Positions 17,857 to 27,405 of a stretch of 64,000 nucleotides of DNA are shown here, piece by piece; the first letter of the stretch is position 1, and every line of letters begins with the position of its first letter. The position numbers and the translations under genes are program-made. The notes under the pieces are model-generated. The model saw only the letters and a list, made by a program, of their open reading frames with translations. It made no database searches and was not told the origin of the DNA. This DNA is from Phyllobacterium myrsinacearum. Its GTDB lineage: Bacteria; Pseudomonadota; Alphaproteobacteria; Rhizobiales; Rhizobiaceae. Location of the stretch: NCBI RefSeq assembly GCF_002980555.1, contig NZ_PVBT01000008.1, positions 62,001 through 126,000 on the forward strand, read 5' to 3'.

Positions 17857-19268
17857 CCCTGACGCCAGAGCTTGTTGCCCGTTTCATTGCCATAGTCGGC
17901 GAGAAGAATGCCCTGCTTAACGCGCACGACATCGAACCCTACCTCATCGAGCCGCGGGAAAAATTCGGCGGCAAGACTGGACTGGTCCTGCGGCCGTCCA
18001 CCGTAGACGAGGTTTCGGCCATTCTGAAACTGGCGACCGAAACCGGTACGGCCATCGTACCGCAGGGCGGCAATACCGGCCTTGTCGGCGGCCAGATGCC
18101 TGATGATACGGGCCAGCAGGTTATCCTGTCCCTGTCGCGCCTCAACAGGATCCGCTCCGTCGAACCGGCCGGCAATCTCATTATCGTCGAAGCCGGTGTC
18201 GTCCTGCAGAAATTGCAGGAAGCGGCTGAACAGGCGGGGCGGCTGTTTCCGCTTTCGCTGGGCTCGGAAGGTTCCTGCCAGATCGGCGGCAATCTCTCCT
18301 CCAATGCGGGCGGCACGGCGGTGCTTGCCTATGGCAATACGCGCGAACTGTGCCTTGGCGTCGAGGTGGTGTTGCCGACGGGCGAGATTCTCAATGATCT
18401 GCGCTACGTCAAGAAGGACAATACCGGCTACGACCTGAAGGATCTGTTTGTCGGCGCGGAAGGCACGCTCGGCGTCATTACCGCTGCGGTGATGAAGCTC
18501 TTCCCGCTGCCCAAGGGCAAGGGCGTTGCCTATGCCGGGCTGAACAGCCCCGAAGACGCCTTGAAACTTCTGGGGCTGGCGCAGAGCCATGCGGGCGCGG
18601 CGCTCACCGGCTTCGAACTGATGCCGCGTATCGGCGTCGAGTTTTCGGTGGCGCATACGGAAGGTGTGCGCGATCCGCTGCAGGGCGTGCACAACTGGTA
18701 TGTGCTGATCGATATTTCCTCGTCGCGCTCTGCCGAGGATGCGCGCGAGACCATCGAGGCTATTCTGACGGAGGCTTTTGAAGCGGGACTGGTCGAAGAT
18801 GCCACCATCGCCGACAGCACCGCGCAGGAAAAATCCTTCTGGCATATGCGCGAGGCCATGTCGATGGCGCAAAAGCCCGAGGGCGGCTCGATCAAACACG
18901 ACATATCGGTGCCCGTGGCCCGCATCCCGGAATTCATCGCCGAAGCCGATGCGGCTGTGCTCGATATGATACCCGGCGCGCGCATCGTGTCGTTCGGCCA
19001 TATGGGTGACGGCAATCTGCATTATAACATCACCCAGCCCGCCGGTGCCGACAAGGAGGCGTTCCTTGCGCGCTGGGGCGAAGTCAATGCCCGCGTGCAC
19101 GGGATCGTCCGCGCCTACAAGGGATCGATCTCTGCCGAGCACGGTATCGGCCAGCTGAAGCGCAAGGAATTGTCGCAAACCAAATCGCCGGTGGCGCTGG
19201 ATCTGATGCGCCGGATCAAGGCATCCTTCGATCCGGCCGGCATCATGAATCCCGGCAAGGTGATCTGA
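17853..19268 (+). CDS. FAD-linked oxidase (D-2-hydroxyglutarate/D-lactate dehydrogenase-like)
   Basis: A 471-residue member of the GlcD/VAO flavoprotein family that oxidises 2-hydroxy acids. The PCMH FAD domain has PQGGNTGLVGGQ (about 70-81) and the SLGSEGSCQIGGNLSSNAGG loop near 134-153; the C-terminal substrate domain has SFGHMGDGNLHYN and ends SAEHGIGQLKR and NPGKV, all typical of the family. D-2-hydroxyglutarate is the likeliest substrate by family, but the sequence cannot settle it. It is coupled to the Sua5 gene through ATGA. Confidence 0.88.
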   Translation: MTLTPELVARFIAIVGEKNALLNAHDIEPYLIEPREKFGGKTGLVLRPSTVDEVSAILKLATETGTAIVPQGGNTGLVGGQMPDDTGQQVILSLSRLNRIRSVEPAGNLIIVEAGVVLQKLQEAAEQAGRLFPLSLGSEGSCQIGGNLSSNAGGTAVLAYGNTRELCLGVEVVLPTGEILNDLRYVKKDNTGYDLKDLFVGAEGTLGVITAAVMKLFPLPKGKGVAYAGLNSPEDALKLLGLAQSHAGAALTGFELMPRIGVEFSVAHTEGVRDPLQGVHNWYVLIDISSSRSAEDARETIEAILTEAFEAGLVEDATIADSTAQEKSFWHMREAMSMAQKPEGGSIKHDISVPVARIPEFIAEADAAVLDMIPGARIVSFGHMGDGNLHYNITQPAGADKEAFLARWGEVNARVHGIVRAYKGSISAEHGIGQLKRKELSQTKSPVALDLMRRIKASFDPAGIMNPGKVI

Positions 19269-19554
19269 ACGCGCCGTTTCATGGTTTTATGCGTGGCGGG
19301 GACGTGTTTCGATGCAAGTCGAGCTTGCCCGTCAGTCTTTTGTTTATCTCTCTTTTTGAAATCTTACCGATGGTCGAATTTCGATAACCATTCCCCGCGA
19401 TGAGAAACGGTTAACCGCGTTCGTTAAGCGGAAGCGGGGGGATTGGCGCCTATTGTTTCCCCATACGAGACCAGAAAAAATTGGTCCGCTTCTACAGGGA
19501 AATACAAAAGAGAAGACCGGAAAACCGGCTCTCAGGATCGACAGAAGGCGTCAC

Positions 19555-20127
19555 ATGAAAAAAGCCGGAGCAAAGCCGGTTTGGGCAGGCCAGGAATTCC
19601 GGCTCGACCCATTCCACCTGCCACAGACCGTCACCTACGCCACCCGCGATGACCGGGGCGACATTACCTTCTCGCTGCATGAGCGCGGTGCGGTGGTCAA
19701 GCGTGTGCTGCCGAACAGCAACCTGCCGGTCTCGCTGGCCCTGCCGGTCTGCGCCTTTCAGGGCGTGACGGCCCGTGCCGCCGAGGACGAGCTTGGCGAC
19801 ATCACCGTAACGCTCGAACTGATGCACAGCGATCCGCACCTTTCGGTGCCGCTGCTGGTCGCCCATGATCTCAATGACATCGCGGCGGACTGGCGGGCCT
19901 GGTCCAATCTGTTCAAGCTGCCGATGATGCTGGTCGAGGAAGACGGCGAAGCCCGCCAGCTCGAACAGAGCATCGGACCGGTTGCCGTGGGCGATCCTAT
20001 GGAACGCCGCCAGGGCCGTGAACCGCGCCGCCGCCGTCCGCGTTTTCTCGCCCGCCGCAAGATGGGCAATCTCGGGCTGCGTCTCGTCGTCGGCGGCGAG
20101 GAAATCATCGCGTCCGGCAGCCGTTGA
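19555..20127 (+). CDS. DUF6101-family protein
   Basis: A 190-residue soluble protein that starts MKKAGAKPVWAGQEFRLDPF. It contains regular beta-rich stretches (GDITFSLHERGAVVKRVLP; DITVTLELMHSDPHL) and a basic C-terminal segment (RREPRRRRPRFLARRK-like) that may bind nucleic acid or lipid. I believe this is the rhizobial DUF6101 family, without a known role. ATG 19555 has AGAAGG seven bases upstream, so the longer frame from 19453 is not used. Confidence 0.7.
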   Translation: MKKAGAKPVWAGQEFRLDPFHLPQTVTYATRDDRGDITFSLHERGAVVKRVLPNSNLPVSLALPVCAFQGVTARAAEDELGDITVTLELMHSDPHLSVPLLVAHDLNDIAADWRAWSNLFKLPMMLVEEDGEARQLEQSIGPVAVGDPMERRQGREPRRRRPRFLARRKMGNLGLRLVVGGEEIIASGSR

Positions 20128-20220
20128 ACAATCGGTTTCACCGTCAAGTCCTTCATGCTGTTGTGACATTGGAGCCCTAATCAGGAACCAGATGGAACAC
20201 ATGCGTGAAGGATCGGCCCG

Positions 20221-21513
20221 ATGCCAGGTATAGAACGTCGTCATTTTTTGATGGGCAGCGCTGCAACCGCGCTCGCCGCAACAATCGTCAAGGCATCAGC
20301 CATGGAAACAGCGGTGCTTCCTGCCGCCAACGACACGGCGATTGCCACGGACCGCGCCTATTGGGCCGCTGTAAGCGATCTCTACGATGTCGAGCGCTCC
20401 ATCGCCAATCTTGAGAACGGCTATTGGGGCATCATGGCCCGCCCTGTGCTGCAGGCCTATCTGGAAAACACCCAGCGCGTAAACCGGCAGAATACCGTCT
20501 ATGCGCGCAATACCTTTGGCAAGGATGCCGAGGACGTGCGCAACCGTGTTGCCGGTGCCGTTGGTGCAGCGCCGGAGGAAGTCGCCCTGACGCGCGGCGC
20601 TACCGAAGCCCTGCAAAAACTGATCACCGGTTACAACAAGCTGCAACCGGGCGATGCGGTGATCTATTCCGACCTCGATTATGACTCCATGCAGTATGCC
20701 ATGAATGCGCTGGCGAGCCGCAGGGGTGTCGAGGTCAAGACCTTCGCCATTCCGGAGCCGGCAACGCGGGAAGCCGTGCTCGACGCCTATCGCGCCGTGC
20801 TGGAGGCGACCCCCAAGGCGAAGCTGCTGCTTCTGACCCATCTGTCCCATCGCACCGGACTTGTCATGCCCATTCGCGAGATTGCCGACATGGCCCGTGC
20901 CCGCGGCGTGGATGTGGTGGTCGATGCGGCCCATTCCTGGGGCCAGATGGATTTCAAGGTAACGGACCTTGGCGCCGATTTCGTCGGCTTCAATCTGCAT
21001 AAATGGATCGGCGCACCCGTCGGCATGGGCTTCCTGTACATTCGCAAGGAAAGGCTGGCCGATGTGGACCGTGATCTGGCCGATGAGGACTGGCCGAAGG
21101 ACGATATTCGCTCGCGTGTGCATACCGGCACGACGAATTTCGCTGCGACCCTGACCGTGCCAGCCGCGCTCGATCTCCATGAAATGATCACCTCGAAGCG
21201 TAAACAGGCGCGCCTGACCTATCTGCGCAACTACTGGGTGAAAAAGGTGCGGGCGATCGAAACTGTTGAAATCCTCACGCCCGATGACGACGCCCTGCAT
21301 GCCGGCATCACATCGTTCCGCATCAAGGGCAAGACCAGCAAGGACGATAACAATGCCCTGATGACGGCTCTGCGCGACAAGCACCGGGTGCTGACCGTCC
21401 GGCGCACCGGCGTGGCCAAGGGGCAGTGTCTGCGGGTTTCGCCCGCGCTTTACACAACCGAAGCCGAACTGGACCGGCTGGTGGAAGGTTTGAGTGCGAT
21501 CAGTTCAAGCTAA
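20221..21513 (+). CDS. Tat-exported class V aminotransferase-like protein
   Basis: A 430-residue fold-type I PLP enzyme of the class V/isopenicillin-N epimerase-like group. The PLP lysine is K261 (NLHKWIGAP); the pyridine-binding aspartate and following histidine are D235 and H238 (VVDAAHSWGQ). The N-terminus is a twin-arginine signal (IERRHFLMG followed by SAATALAATIVKASA), so the enzyme should be folded with PLP in the cytoplasm and exported. Substrate unknown. Its stop overlaps the convergent ubiA stop by four bases (CTAA). Confidence 0.83.
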   Translation: MPGIERRHFLMGSAATALAATIVKASAMETAVLPAANDTAIATDRAYWAAVSDLYDVERSIANLENGYWGIMARPVLQAYLENTQRVNRQNTVYARNTFGKDAEDVRNRVAGAVGAAPEEVALTRGATEALQKLITGYNKLQPGDAVIYSDLDYDSMQYAMNALASRRGVEVKTFAIPEPATREAVLDAYRAVLEATPKAKLLLLTHLSHRTGLVMPIREIADMARARGVDVVVDAAHSWGQMDFKVTDLGADFVGFNLHKWIGAPVGMGFLYIRKERLADVDRDLADEDWPKDDIRSRVHTGTTNFAATLTVPAALDLHEMITSKRKQARLTYLRNYWVKKVRAIETVEILTPDDDALHAGITSFRIKGKTSKDDNNALMTALRDKHRVLTVRRTGVAKGQCLRVSPALYTTEAELDRLVEGLSAISSS

Positions 21514-22520
21514 AAGAACGGCTTGACCACCGTCCACAGCGCACCCAGCACCAGCCCGGCGAAGATCAGCCAGCCGACCACGGTGTTCGACTTGAACAGG
21601 CGCAGGCATTGCGCCGGATCGTCGATGTCGAGCACCATGATCTGGCGGTACATATGGGCTCCTGCCGCCAGAAGGCCGGCGACGGCGGGCATGGGCACCT
21701 CGGCCATGGCAAAGGCCCAGAGAAACAGCACGAGCGCGCCGCCATAGAGCACCATCAGCGCTTCGCGGGTGCGGCTGCCGAACAGCCGTGCCGTCGAACG
21801 CACGCCGACGAGCGCGTCATCTTCCTTGTCCTGATGGGCATAGATCGTGTCATAGCCGATCACCCAGAGGATCGAGCCCGCGTAAAGCAGCAGGGCGGGG
21901 AGAAAGTCCTTCAGTGTCGCGGGTGCGCCGAAATGCGCCGACCAGCCGACCAGCGCGCCCCAGGAGAAGGCAAGCCCGAGCACAAGCTGCGGCCAGTTGG
22001 TGATGCGCTTCATGAACGGGTAGATCGCGACGATCACCAGCGAGGCGATGGCCAGAAGAATGGTGAAGCCATTGAACTGGATGAGCACCAGCAATCCGGC
22101 GAGTGCCTGCAGCACAAGAAAGATTTTGGCCTGTTTGCGCGTCACCTGACCCGAGGGCAGCGGACGTGAACGGGTGCGTGCCACCTGATTGTCGATGTCC
22201 TCGTCGGCCAGATCATTATAGGTGCAGCCCGCGCCGCGCATGGCGATTGCACCGATCAGGAACAGGATGAGGTGCCAGGGCGAGGGAACGATCGACCAGA
22301 CGGAATCGCCGACTTTGGCACCGGCACTGGACGCCAGCGCGACGGACCACCAGCAGGGCCAAAGCAAGAGCCACCAGCCAATGGGACGGTCCCAGCGCGC
22401 CAGCTGCGCATAGGGCCAGAGCCAGGCTGGCAGTGCGCGGTAAACCCAATGGCCCGATGGCGCGTCGAAAACGCGGCCACGGCCTTCGCTCGACTGTATG
22501 ATGTCTTTTTCCGGTGTCAT
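21510..22520 (-). CDS. ubiA: 4-hydroxybenzoate octaprenyltransferase
   Basis: An integral membrane prenyltransferase that joins the polyprenyl tail to 4-hydroxybenzoate in ubiquinone synthesis. The first aspartate motif NDLADEDID lies at 102-110 and the second (YAHQDKEDD, followed by ALVGVRSTA) near 225. Eight or so membrane helices are visible in 336 residues, slightly longer than average because of an N-terminal extension of about 30 residues. Divergent from purD. Confidence 0.93.
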   Translation of the reverse strand: MTPEKDIIQSSEGRGRVFDAPSGHWVYRALPAWLWPYAQLARWDRPIGWWLLLWPCWWSVALASSAGAKVGDSVWSIVPSPWHLILFLIGAIAMRGAGCTYNDLADEDIDNQVARTRSRPLPSGQVTRKQAKIFLVLQALAGLLVLIQFNGFTILLAIASLVIVAIYPFMKRITNWPQLVLGLAFSWGALVGWSAHFGAPATLKDFLPALLLYAGSILWVIGYDTIYAHQDKEDDALVGVRSTARLFGSRTREALMVLYGGALVLFLWAFAMAEVPMPAVAGLLAAGAHMYRQIMVLDIDDPAQCLRLFKSNTVVGWLIFAGLVLGALWTVVKPFF

Positions 22521-22659
22521 GGCGTGACCTTGCAGCGGGCGCTTTGCCAGTCAAGTAAATTACGCCTGAATTCGGGGCAAATCTGTGATTGCGCGCTTGA
22601 CCCTTCGCGCCCGAGGCCATACCGACACCATAACCCCTTCATGCACGGAGCAGAAAACG

Positions 22660-23940
22660 ATGAACGTCTTGCTTATTGGTTCCGGTGGCCGCGAACACGC
22701 TCTCGCCTGGAAGATCGCGGCGTCCCCCGTGCTGACAAAGCTTTATTGCGCACCGGGCAATCCCGGCATCGCGGATGAGGCTGAATGTGTGGCGCTTGAT
22801 CCGGCCGATCATGCCGCCATTGTTGCATTCTGCAAGGAAAAAGCGGTTGATTTCGTCGTTGTCGGTCCGGAAGCGCCGCTGGTGGCCGGTATCGCAGACG
22901 ATCTGCGGATCGCTGGTATTTCGGTGTTCGGCCCGTCCAGGGCTGCGGCGCAGCTGGAGGGCTCAAAGGGTTTCACCAAGGATCTCTGCGCCCGCTTCAA
23001 TATCCCGACTGGCGCCTATGGGCGCTTTGCCGATGCCGCCGCCGCCCGCGCCTATGTGGAGAAGCAGGGCGCGCCCATCGTGGTCAAGGCGGATGGCCTG
23101 GCGGCGGGCAAGGGCGTCGTGGTGGCCATGACCGTACAGGAGGCCCTCGACGCGGTGGATGCCTGTTTTGACGGCGCATTCGGCGGCGCCGGCGCCGAAG
23201 TGGTGGTGGAAGAGTTTCTCGATGGCGAGGAAGCCAGTTTCTTCTGCCTCTGCGACGGCAGGACGGCAGTGCCGTTCGGCACGGCACAGGATCACAAGCG
23301 CGTCGGCGACGGCGACACCGGCGCCAACACCGGCGGCATGGGCGCCTATTCGCCCGCGCCTGTGATGACGCAGGCGATCATTGACCGCACCATGCGCGAG
23401 CTGATCGAGCCGACCATGCGCGGCATGGCGGAAATCGGTGCGCCGTTCAGTGGCGTGCTGTTTGCCGGCCTGATGATCACCGGGGACGGTCCGAAGCTGA
23501 TCGAATACAACACCCGTTTCGGCGACCCGGAGACACAGGTGCTGATGCTGCGGCTGAAGGATGACGTGCTTCTCCTGTTGAAGGCTGCCGCCGATGGCGC
23601 GCTGGACCAGATGTCGGTGCGCTGGAATGATGATCCGGCGCTGACGGTCGTCATGGCGGCGAAGGGCTATCCCGCATCTCCGCAGAAAGGCAGCGTCATC
23701 CGCGGCGTGGATGTGGCGCAGTCGGACACCGTGAGAATATTCCATGCCGGCACCGCGGAGAAGGACGGCGCGCTTGTCGCCAATGGCGGGCGTGTGCTTA
23801 ATGTCACAGCGAGCGGCAAAACGGTGCAGCAGGCGCAGGATGCCGCCTATGCGGCGATTGCCCGGATCGACTGGCCGGAAGGCTTTTACCGGCGGGATAT
23901 TGGCTGGCGCGCTATCGCCCGCGAGAAGGGTGAGCTATAG
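22660..23940 (+). CDS. purD: Phosphoribosylamine-glycine ligase
   Basis: GAR synthetase of de novo purine synthesis, an ATP-grasp enzyme. It starts with the classic [19 protein letters not shown], and has [27 protein letters not shown] (ATP-grasp), [21 protein letters not shown] and [11 protein letters not shown]. The 426-residue length is standard. GGAG lies nine bases before ATG 22660, so a longer frame from a GTG at 22585 is rejected. Transcribed alone. Confidence 0.97.
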   Translation: MNVLLIGSGGREHALAWKIAASPVLTKLYCAPGNPGIADEAECVALDPADHAAIVAFCKEKAVDFVVVGPEAPLVAGIADDLRIAGISVFGPSRAAAQLEGSKGFTKDLCARFNIPTGAYGRFADAAAARAYVEKQGAPIVVKADGLAAGKGVVVAMTVQEALDAVDACFDGAFGGAGAEVVVEEFLDGEEASFFCLCDGRTAVPFGTAQDHKRVGDGDTGANTGGMGAYSPAPVMTQAIIDRTMRELIEPTMRGMAEIGAPFSGVLFAGLMITGDGPKLIEYNTRFGDPETQVLMLRLKDDVLLLLKAAADGALDQMSVRWNDDPALTVVMAAKGYPASPQKGSVIRGVDVAQSDTVRIFHAGTAEKDGALVANGGRVLNVTASGKTVQQAQDAAYAAIARIDWPEGFYRRDIGWRAIAREKGEL

Positions 23941-24066
23941 TAAAAAGCGCCGTTCATCCGGTTTTCAACATTGACATCGGCGGTTCGTAGCGCAATGTCT
24001 CTTTCAAATCGGAACGAGCGGTTCGCTGAGCCGAGTCTTCTGTTCAAACTGTCGGAGAAATTCACC

Positions 24067-25440
24067 GTGTCCATAACAGCCAAGCGAAGCCTCACTGCGA
24101 TCCTGCTGATGACTTCGGTTCTGACGGCAACGCCTTCCATGGCCGAAACGATTTTCGGTGCGATGTCGAAGGCCTATCAGAACAATTCGACGCTGAATGC
24201 GAACCGCGCCGGCGTGCGGGTGACGGACGAGAACGTGGCGATTGCCAAGTCCGGTTACCGCCCGCGCGTGACCGGTCAGGTGTCGGTCAACACACAGCGC
24301 AGCAAACTTGACGGGCAAAGGGCCGGAACGAAAAGCTCATCCACCGAGGGGGTCGAGGTCGACCAGATGCTGTTCGACGGATTCCAGACCAGGAACAATG
24401 TCGCGGCGGCAGAGACCGGCGTTCTCGCAGCCCGCGAAGACCTGCGCGGCAGTGAACAGACAACGCTGGCCGCGGCGGTGCAGGCCTATATGGATGTGTA
24501 CCTCAACCGTCAGATCGTCGCCCTGCGCGAAAAGAACCTGGCATTCCTCAATGAGCAGGTCCGTTCCAACCGGGCACGCTTCGATGTGGGCGAGGGCACC
24601 CGCACCGACGTTGCCCAGGCCGAGGCATCGCAGGCGACAGCGGTCAACGACCGCAACACCGCCCGCGCCAATGTGAAGATCGCCGAGGCCACCTATATCC
24701 AGACTGTCGGAGCGACTCCAGGCTCGCTGAGCGCGGCTGCTCCGGCAAAATCATTGCCGAAATCGCTCAATCAGGCCTATTCCATTGCCGATGCCAATCA
24801 TCCCTCGATTGGTTCGGCGAAACTCAACACCGATGTTGCCGGGTATCAGGTCAAGGTGAATGAGGGTGTGCTGCTGCCGCAGGCCGGCCTCACGGGAACG
24901 CTCAGCCGGACCGACGTTTTCCAGGGCGGATCGGCGACCTCACCCAACAACTCCTCCGCGTCGGCCAAGCTGAACGTGACGATTCCGATCTATGGCGCCG
25001 GCCAAACCGCGGCGAAAGTGCGCCAGTCGAAGGAAAATCTCGGCCAGCGGCGCATCGAGGTGGATGTGTCGAAAGACAGCGTTCGTCAGGCTGTTGCCGC
25101 CGCCTGGTCCAAGCTGGATGCGGCGAGAGCTTCCATTGTCGCACAGAAGAGCGTCGTGGCCGCTGCACAGCTCGCACTCAATGGTGTTATCGAGGAGCGC
25201 AAGGTCGGCCAGCGCACGACCCTCGATGTTCTGAATGCCCAGGCGGATGTCATCACCGGCCAGCTCGCGCTGGTGCAGGCTGAACATGACAGCGTCGTCA
25301 GCAGCTATCAGGTTCTTTCTGCCATGGGCCGCTTGACGGCCAGGCAGGTTGGCCTGCAGGTCGCCGAATACAAGCCGGAAGAGCATTTTGACGCCGTGAA
25401 GGACAAGTGGGGCGGCACAAAAACCCCCGACGGACGCTGA
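24067..25440 (+). CDS. TolC-family outer membrane efflux protein
   Basis: A 457-residue trimeric outer membrane channel component used by RND pumps or type I secretion. The signal peptide is about 1-25 (TAILLMTSVLTATPSMA, cut before ETIFGAM). Two homologous coiled-coil repeats follow, with LFDGFQTRNNV and the RFDVGEGTRTDVAQAEA motif in the first and IPIYGAGQTAAKVRQ and ERKVGQRTTLDVLNAQ in the second; these are family hallmarks. Start is GTG 24067 with GGAGA eight bases upstream. It is a plausible exit duct for the RTX protein at 30 kb, though they are 5 kb apart and no ABC or MFP gene is present. Confidence 0.92.
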   Translation: MSITAKRSLTAILLMTSVLTATPSMAETIFGAMSKAYQNNSTLNANRAGVRVTDENVAIAKSGYRPRVTGQVSVNTQRSKLDGQRAGTKSSSTEGVEVDQMLFDGFQTRNNVAAAETGVLAAREDLRGSEQTTLAAAVQAYMDVYLNRQIVALREKNLAFLNEQVRSNRARFDVGEGTRTDVAQAEASQATAVNDRNTARANVKIAEATYIQTVGATPGSLSAAAPAKSLPKSLNQAYSIADANHPSIGSAKLNTDVAGYQVKVNEGVLLPQAGLTGTLSRTDVFQGGSATSPNNSSASAKLNVTIPIYGAGQTAAKVRQSKENLGQRRIEVDVSKDSVRQAVAAAWSKLDAARASIVAQKSVVAAAQLALNGVIEERKVGQRTTLDVLNAQADVITGQLALVQAEHDSVVSSYQVLSAMGRLTARQVGLQVAEYKPEEHFDAVKDKWGGTKTPDGR

Positions 25441-25528
25441 ACAGGCCTTCGGGCATCATTGAACTCCTGCGTCTTGAAGCAAACACCGTCAAGCGGGACG
25501 ATTCCCTTTAAGCGGGAAAGGCTCTAAA

Positions 25529-26161
25529 TCAGCTCTTCTGCAGGGCCAGGTGGACGCCGAGGCCGACCAGGATCGTTCCGCCGGCGCGCTGCATCAGCCG
25601 CTGGGCATGGCTTGAGCGCTTGAGGCGCGTGACCACGGCGCCCGCCAGGATCACACAGGCGAGATCGGCGGAAGAGAACATCAGGTTCACCATCGTTCCG
25701 AGCAGCACGAACTGCAGCCAGACCGGAAACGCCGCAGAAACGTCGATGAACTGCGGCAGGAATGCCATGAAGAAAATCGCCGTCTTCGGATTGAGGACTT
25801 CGACGCTGATGCTTTCAAGAAAGGCGCGGCGGGCGGATTTCTGCTCTACGCCAGGCATGGTGACGTCGCCATTGACCTTGGCTCGAAACAGGGAAATGCC
25901 GAGCCAGACCAGATAGGCCGCGCCGCAGAACTTGACCGCGAGATACAGCACCGGCACGGCGTGGAACAGCACAGACAATCCGGCCGCCGCAGCGAACACG
26001 TGCACGTAGCCGCCGAGGTGGATGCCGAATGCTGCCATCAGCCCGGACCAGCGGCCGCGCGCAATGGTTTGCGCCGCCGCGTAAAGCATGGCGGGACCGG
26101 GTATATAGGCGAAGATCGCCGTGGTGATGAAAAAGGCGATCAAAAGCTCGGTGGATGGCAT
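25529..26161 (-). CDS. LysE/RhtB-family exporter
   Basis: A 210-residue inner membrane exporter of amino acids or related metabolites. The LysE family signature is seen at the N-terminus (YIPGPAMLYAAAQTIARGRWSG) and in NPKTAIFFMAFLPQFID, with about six membrane helices. Start ATG 26161 (MPSTELLIAFF). Its substrate cannot be told. It lies beside a VOC gene and a regulator in a small accessory-looking cluster. Confidence 0.9.
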   Translation of the reverse strand: MPSTELLIAFFITTAIFAYIPGPAMLYAAAQTIARGRWSGLMAAFGIHLGGYVHVFAAAAGLSVLFHAVPVLYLAVKFCGAAYLVWLGISLFRAKVNGDVTMPGVEQKSARRAFLESISVEVLNPKTAIFFMAFLPQFIDVSAAFPVWLQFVLLGTMVNLMFSSADLACVILAGAVVTRLKRSSHAQRLMQRAGGTILVGLGVHLALQKS

Positions 26162-26279
26162 GTGCGGCTCCGGACACGGGTCCCAAGGGGATTGAACTGG
26201 AAGTATAGACAAAAAGTGCTCTAGCGGAAGCGGCATTCGGTGCTGGTCCGGGTGTCCTATCGCGCATCCGCCTCTCCGA

Positions 26280-26684
26280 TCATTCTGGTTGATTGAAAAC
26301 CGCTTCGACGTGGTGTCCATCGGGATCGACGGCGAAGGCGGCGTAATAATGCGCGCCGTAATGGGGCCGCAGTCCAGGTTTGCCATTGTCGCTGCCGCCA
26401 TGGCTGAGGGCAGCCGCATGAAACCGGTCGACCGCCTGCCGGTCCGGTGCCGCAAAGGCAAGGTGAAAGCCGGGGCCGGGCACGTGCCTGCCTTCCGGCT
26501 GATGCTTGATCGCCAGCTTGTCGCCGCCGCCCGGCGCGCCATAACCGACCGCCTGATCCGCTTCGCCGGGTCGCAAATCTTCCCAGACCCTGACATATCC
26601 AAGCGGGGCGAGCGCCGCATCGTAAAAGGACGCCGCGCGCCCGATATCGGCAACGCCGAGGGAGAGGTGATGGAGCATGTGCAT
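26280..26684 (-). CDS. VOC-superfamily (glyoxalase/dioxygenase fold) protein
   Basis: A 134-residue single VOC unit with two beta-alpha-beta-beta-beta modules. Possible metal ligands are H5 (MLHHLSLGV), a histidine in GPGFHLAFAAPD and E127 (DGHHVEAVFNQ). Members include glyoxalase I, fosfomycin thiol transferases and many unassigned enzymes. GGAG precedes the ATG. It is divergent from the XRE-cupin gene with overlapping control regions. Confidence 0.85.
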   Translation of the reverse strand: MHMLHHLSLGVADIGRAASFYDAALAPLGYVRVWEDLRPGEADQAVGYGAPGGGDKLAIKHQPEGRHVPGPGFHLAFAAPDRQAVDRFHAAALSHGGSDNGKPGLRPHYGAHYYAAFAVDPDGHHVEAVFNQPE

Positions 26685-26789
26685 GGCGGGGGACTCCGGC
26701 GCAGTTTGATAGGGTGCGATGAAATGCTAAGCGCCCATCCGTTAGGACACAAGCGGCGCCAGCATCTGGAATATCGCCAAGACACGCGG

Positions 26790-26832
26790 TTGACTTATTT
26801 CCACTATAGAGATAATTTCTCATATATGGAAA
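26790..26832 (+). promoter_or_regulatory. Promoter with overlapping 35-bp inverted repeat
   Basis: TTGACT (26790-26795) and TAATTT (26813-26818) are 17 bases apart. A dyad centred on 26815 overlaps the -10: TTTCCA (26798-26803), GAGA (26809-26812), TCTC (26818-26821), TGGAAA (26827-26832). This looks like an autoregulatory operator of the XRE-cupin regulator that starts at 26826. Confidence 0.6.
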
Positions 26833-27398
26833 ATATCTCGATTGATACCGGTTCTATGGATCAACGCATCGCCAGGCGCCTGAAAGGATTGCGGGTGGAG
26901 CGCGAGTGGTCGCTGGATGAGCTTGCCCGCCGTAGCATGGTGAGCCGCGCGACGCTGTCCCGGCTCGAAAATGCCGAGGTCAGCCCGACCGCCCAGGTGC
27001 TTGGCAAGCTGTGCTCCGCCTATGGCCTCACGATGTCGCGGCTGATGCACATGGTCGAGGATGAATTCGCACCGCTCATTCGCCGCGATGCACAGGCCGT
27101 GTGGATTGATCCGAGTGTCGGTTTTCGGCGCCGTTCCGTATCGCCGCCCGCGCAGACTCTGGCGGGAGAGATGCTGGAATGCGAACTCGATCCTGGCGCC
27201 CGCATTTCCTATGACAATCCTCCGCGTCCGGGTCTTGAACATTATTTGCTGCTGATCGATGGCCAGCTTGAGGTGAGTGTCGATGGTCAGGCCCACGCTC
27301 TCAATCCCGGTGACTGTCTGCGCTATCAGCTGTTCGGGCCCAGCACTTTCGCCACATCCGAACATTCCGGTGCACGTTACGTGCTTTTTATGCTGTGA
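26826..27398 (+). CDS. XRE-family regulator with C-terminal cupin
   Basis: This 190-residue protein has an N-terminal helix-turn-helix (about 12-66: RLKGLRVEREWSLDELARRS, then SRATLSRLENAEVSPT) and a C-terminal cupin (about 115-188, YDNPPRPGLEHYLLLIDG and LNPGDCLRYQ). Proteins of this architecture sense small metabolites. The promoter's expected start point falls at about 26825, so translation from ATG 26826 would be leaderless; ATG 26856 is the alternative. Followed 7 bases later by a GNAT gene in the same operon. Confidence 0.88.
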   Translation: MENISIDTGSMDQRIARRLKGLRVEREWSLDELARRSMVSRATLSRLENAEVSPTAQVLGKLCSAYGLTMSRLMHMVEDEFAPLIRRDAQAVWIDPSVGFRRRSVSPPAQTLAGEMLECELDPGARISYDNPPRPGLEHYLLLIDGQLEVSVDGQAHALNPGDCLRYQLFGPSTFATSEHSGARYVLFML

Positions 27399-27405
27399 GG
27401 CTCCA

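Noticed and set aside
19369-19440. CtrA-type site (TTAA-N-TTAA) before the DUF6101 gene
   Set aside because: The two TTAA units are nine bases apart instead of the seven required.
25529-26785. A single 418-codon protein covering LysE and VOC
   Set aside because: The N-terminal part is an out-of-frame read of the VOC gene; the LysE family start is at 26161.
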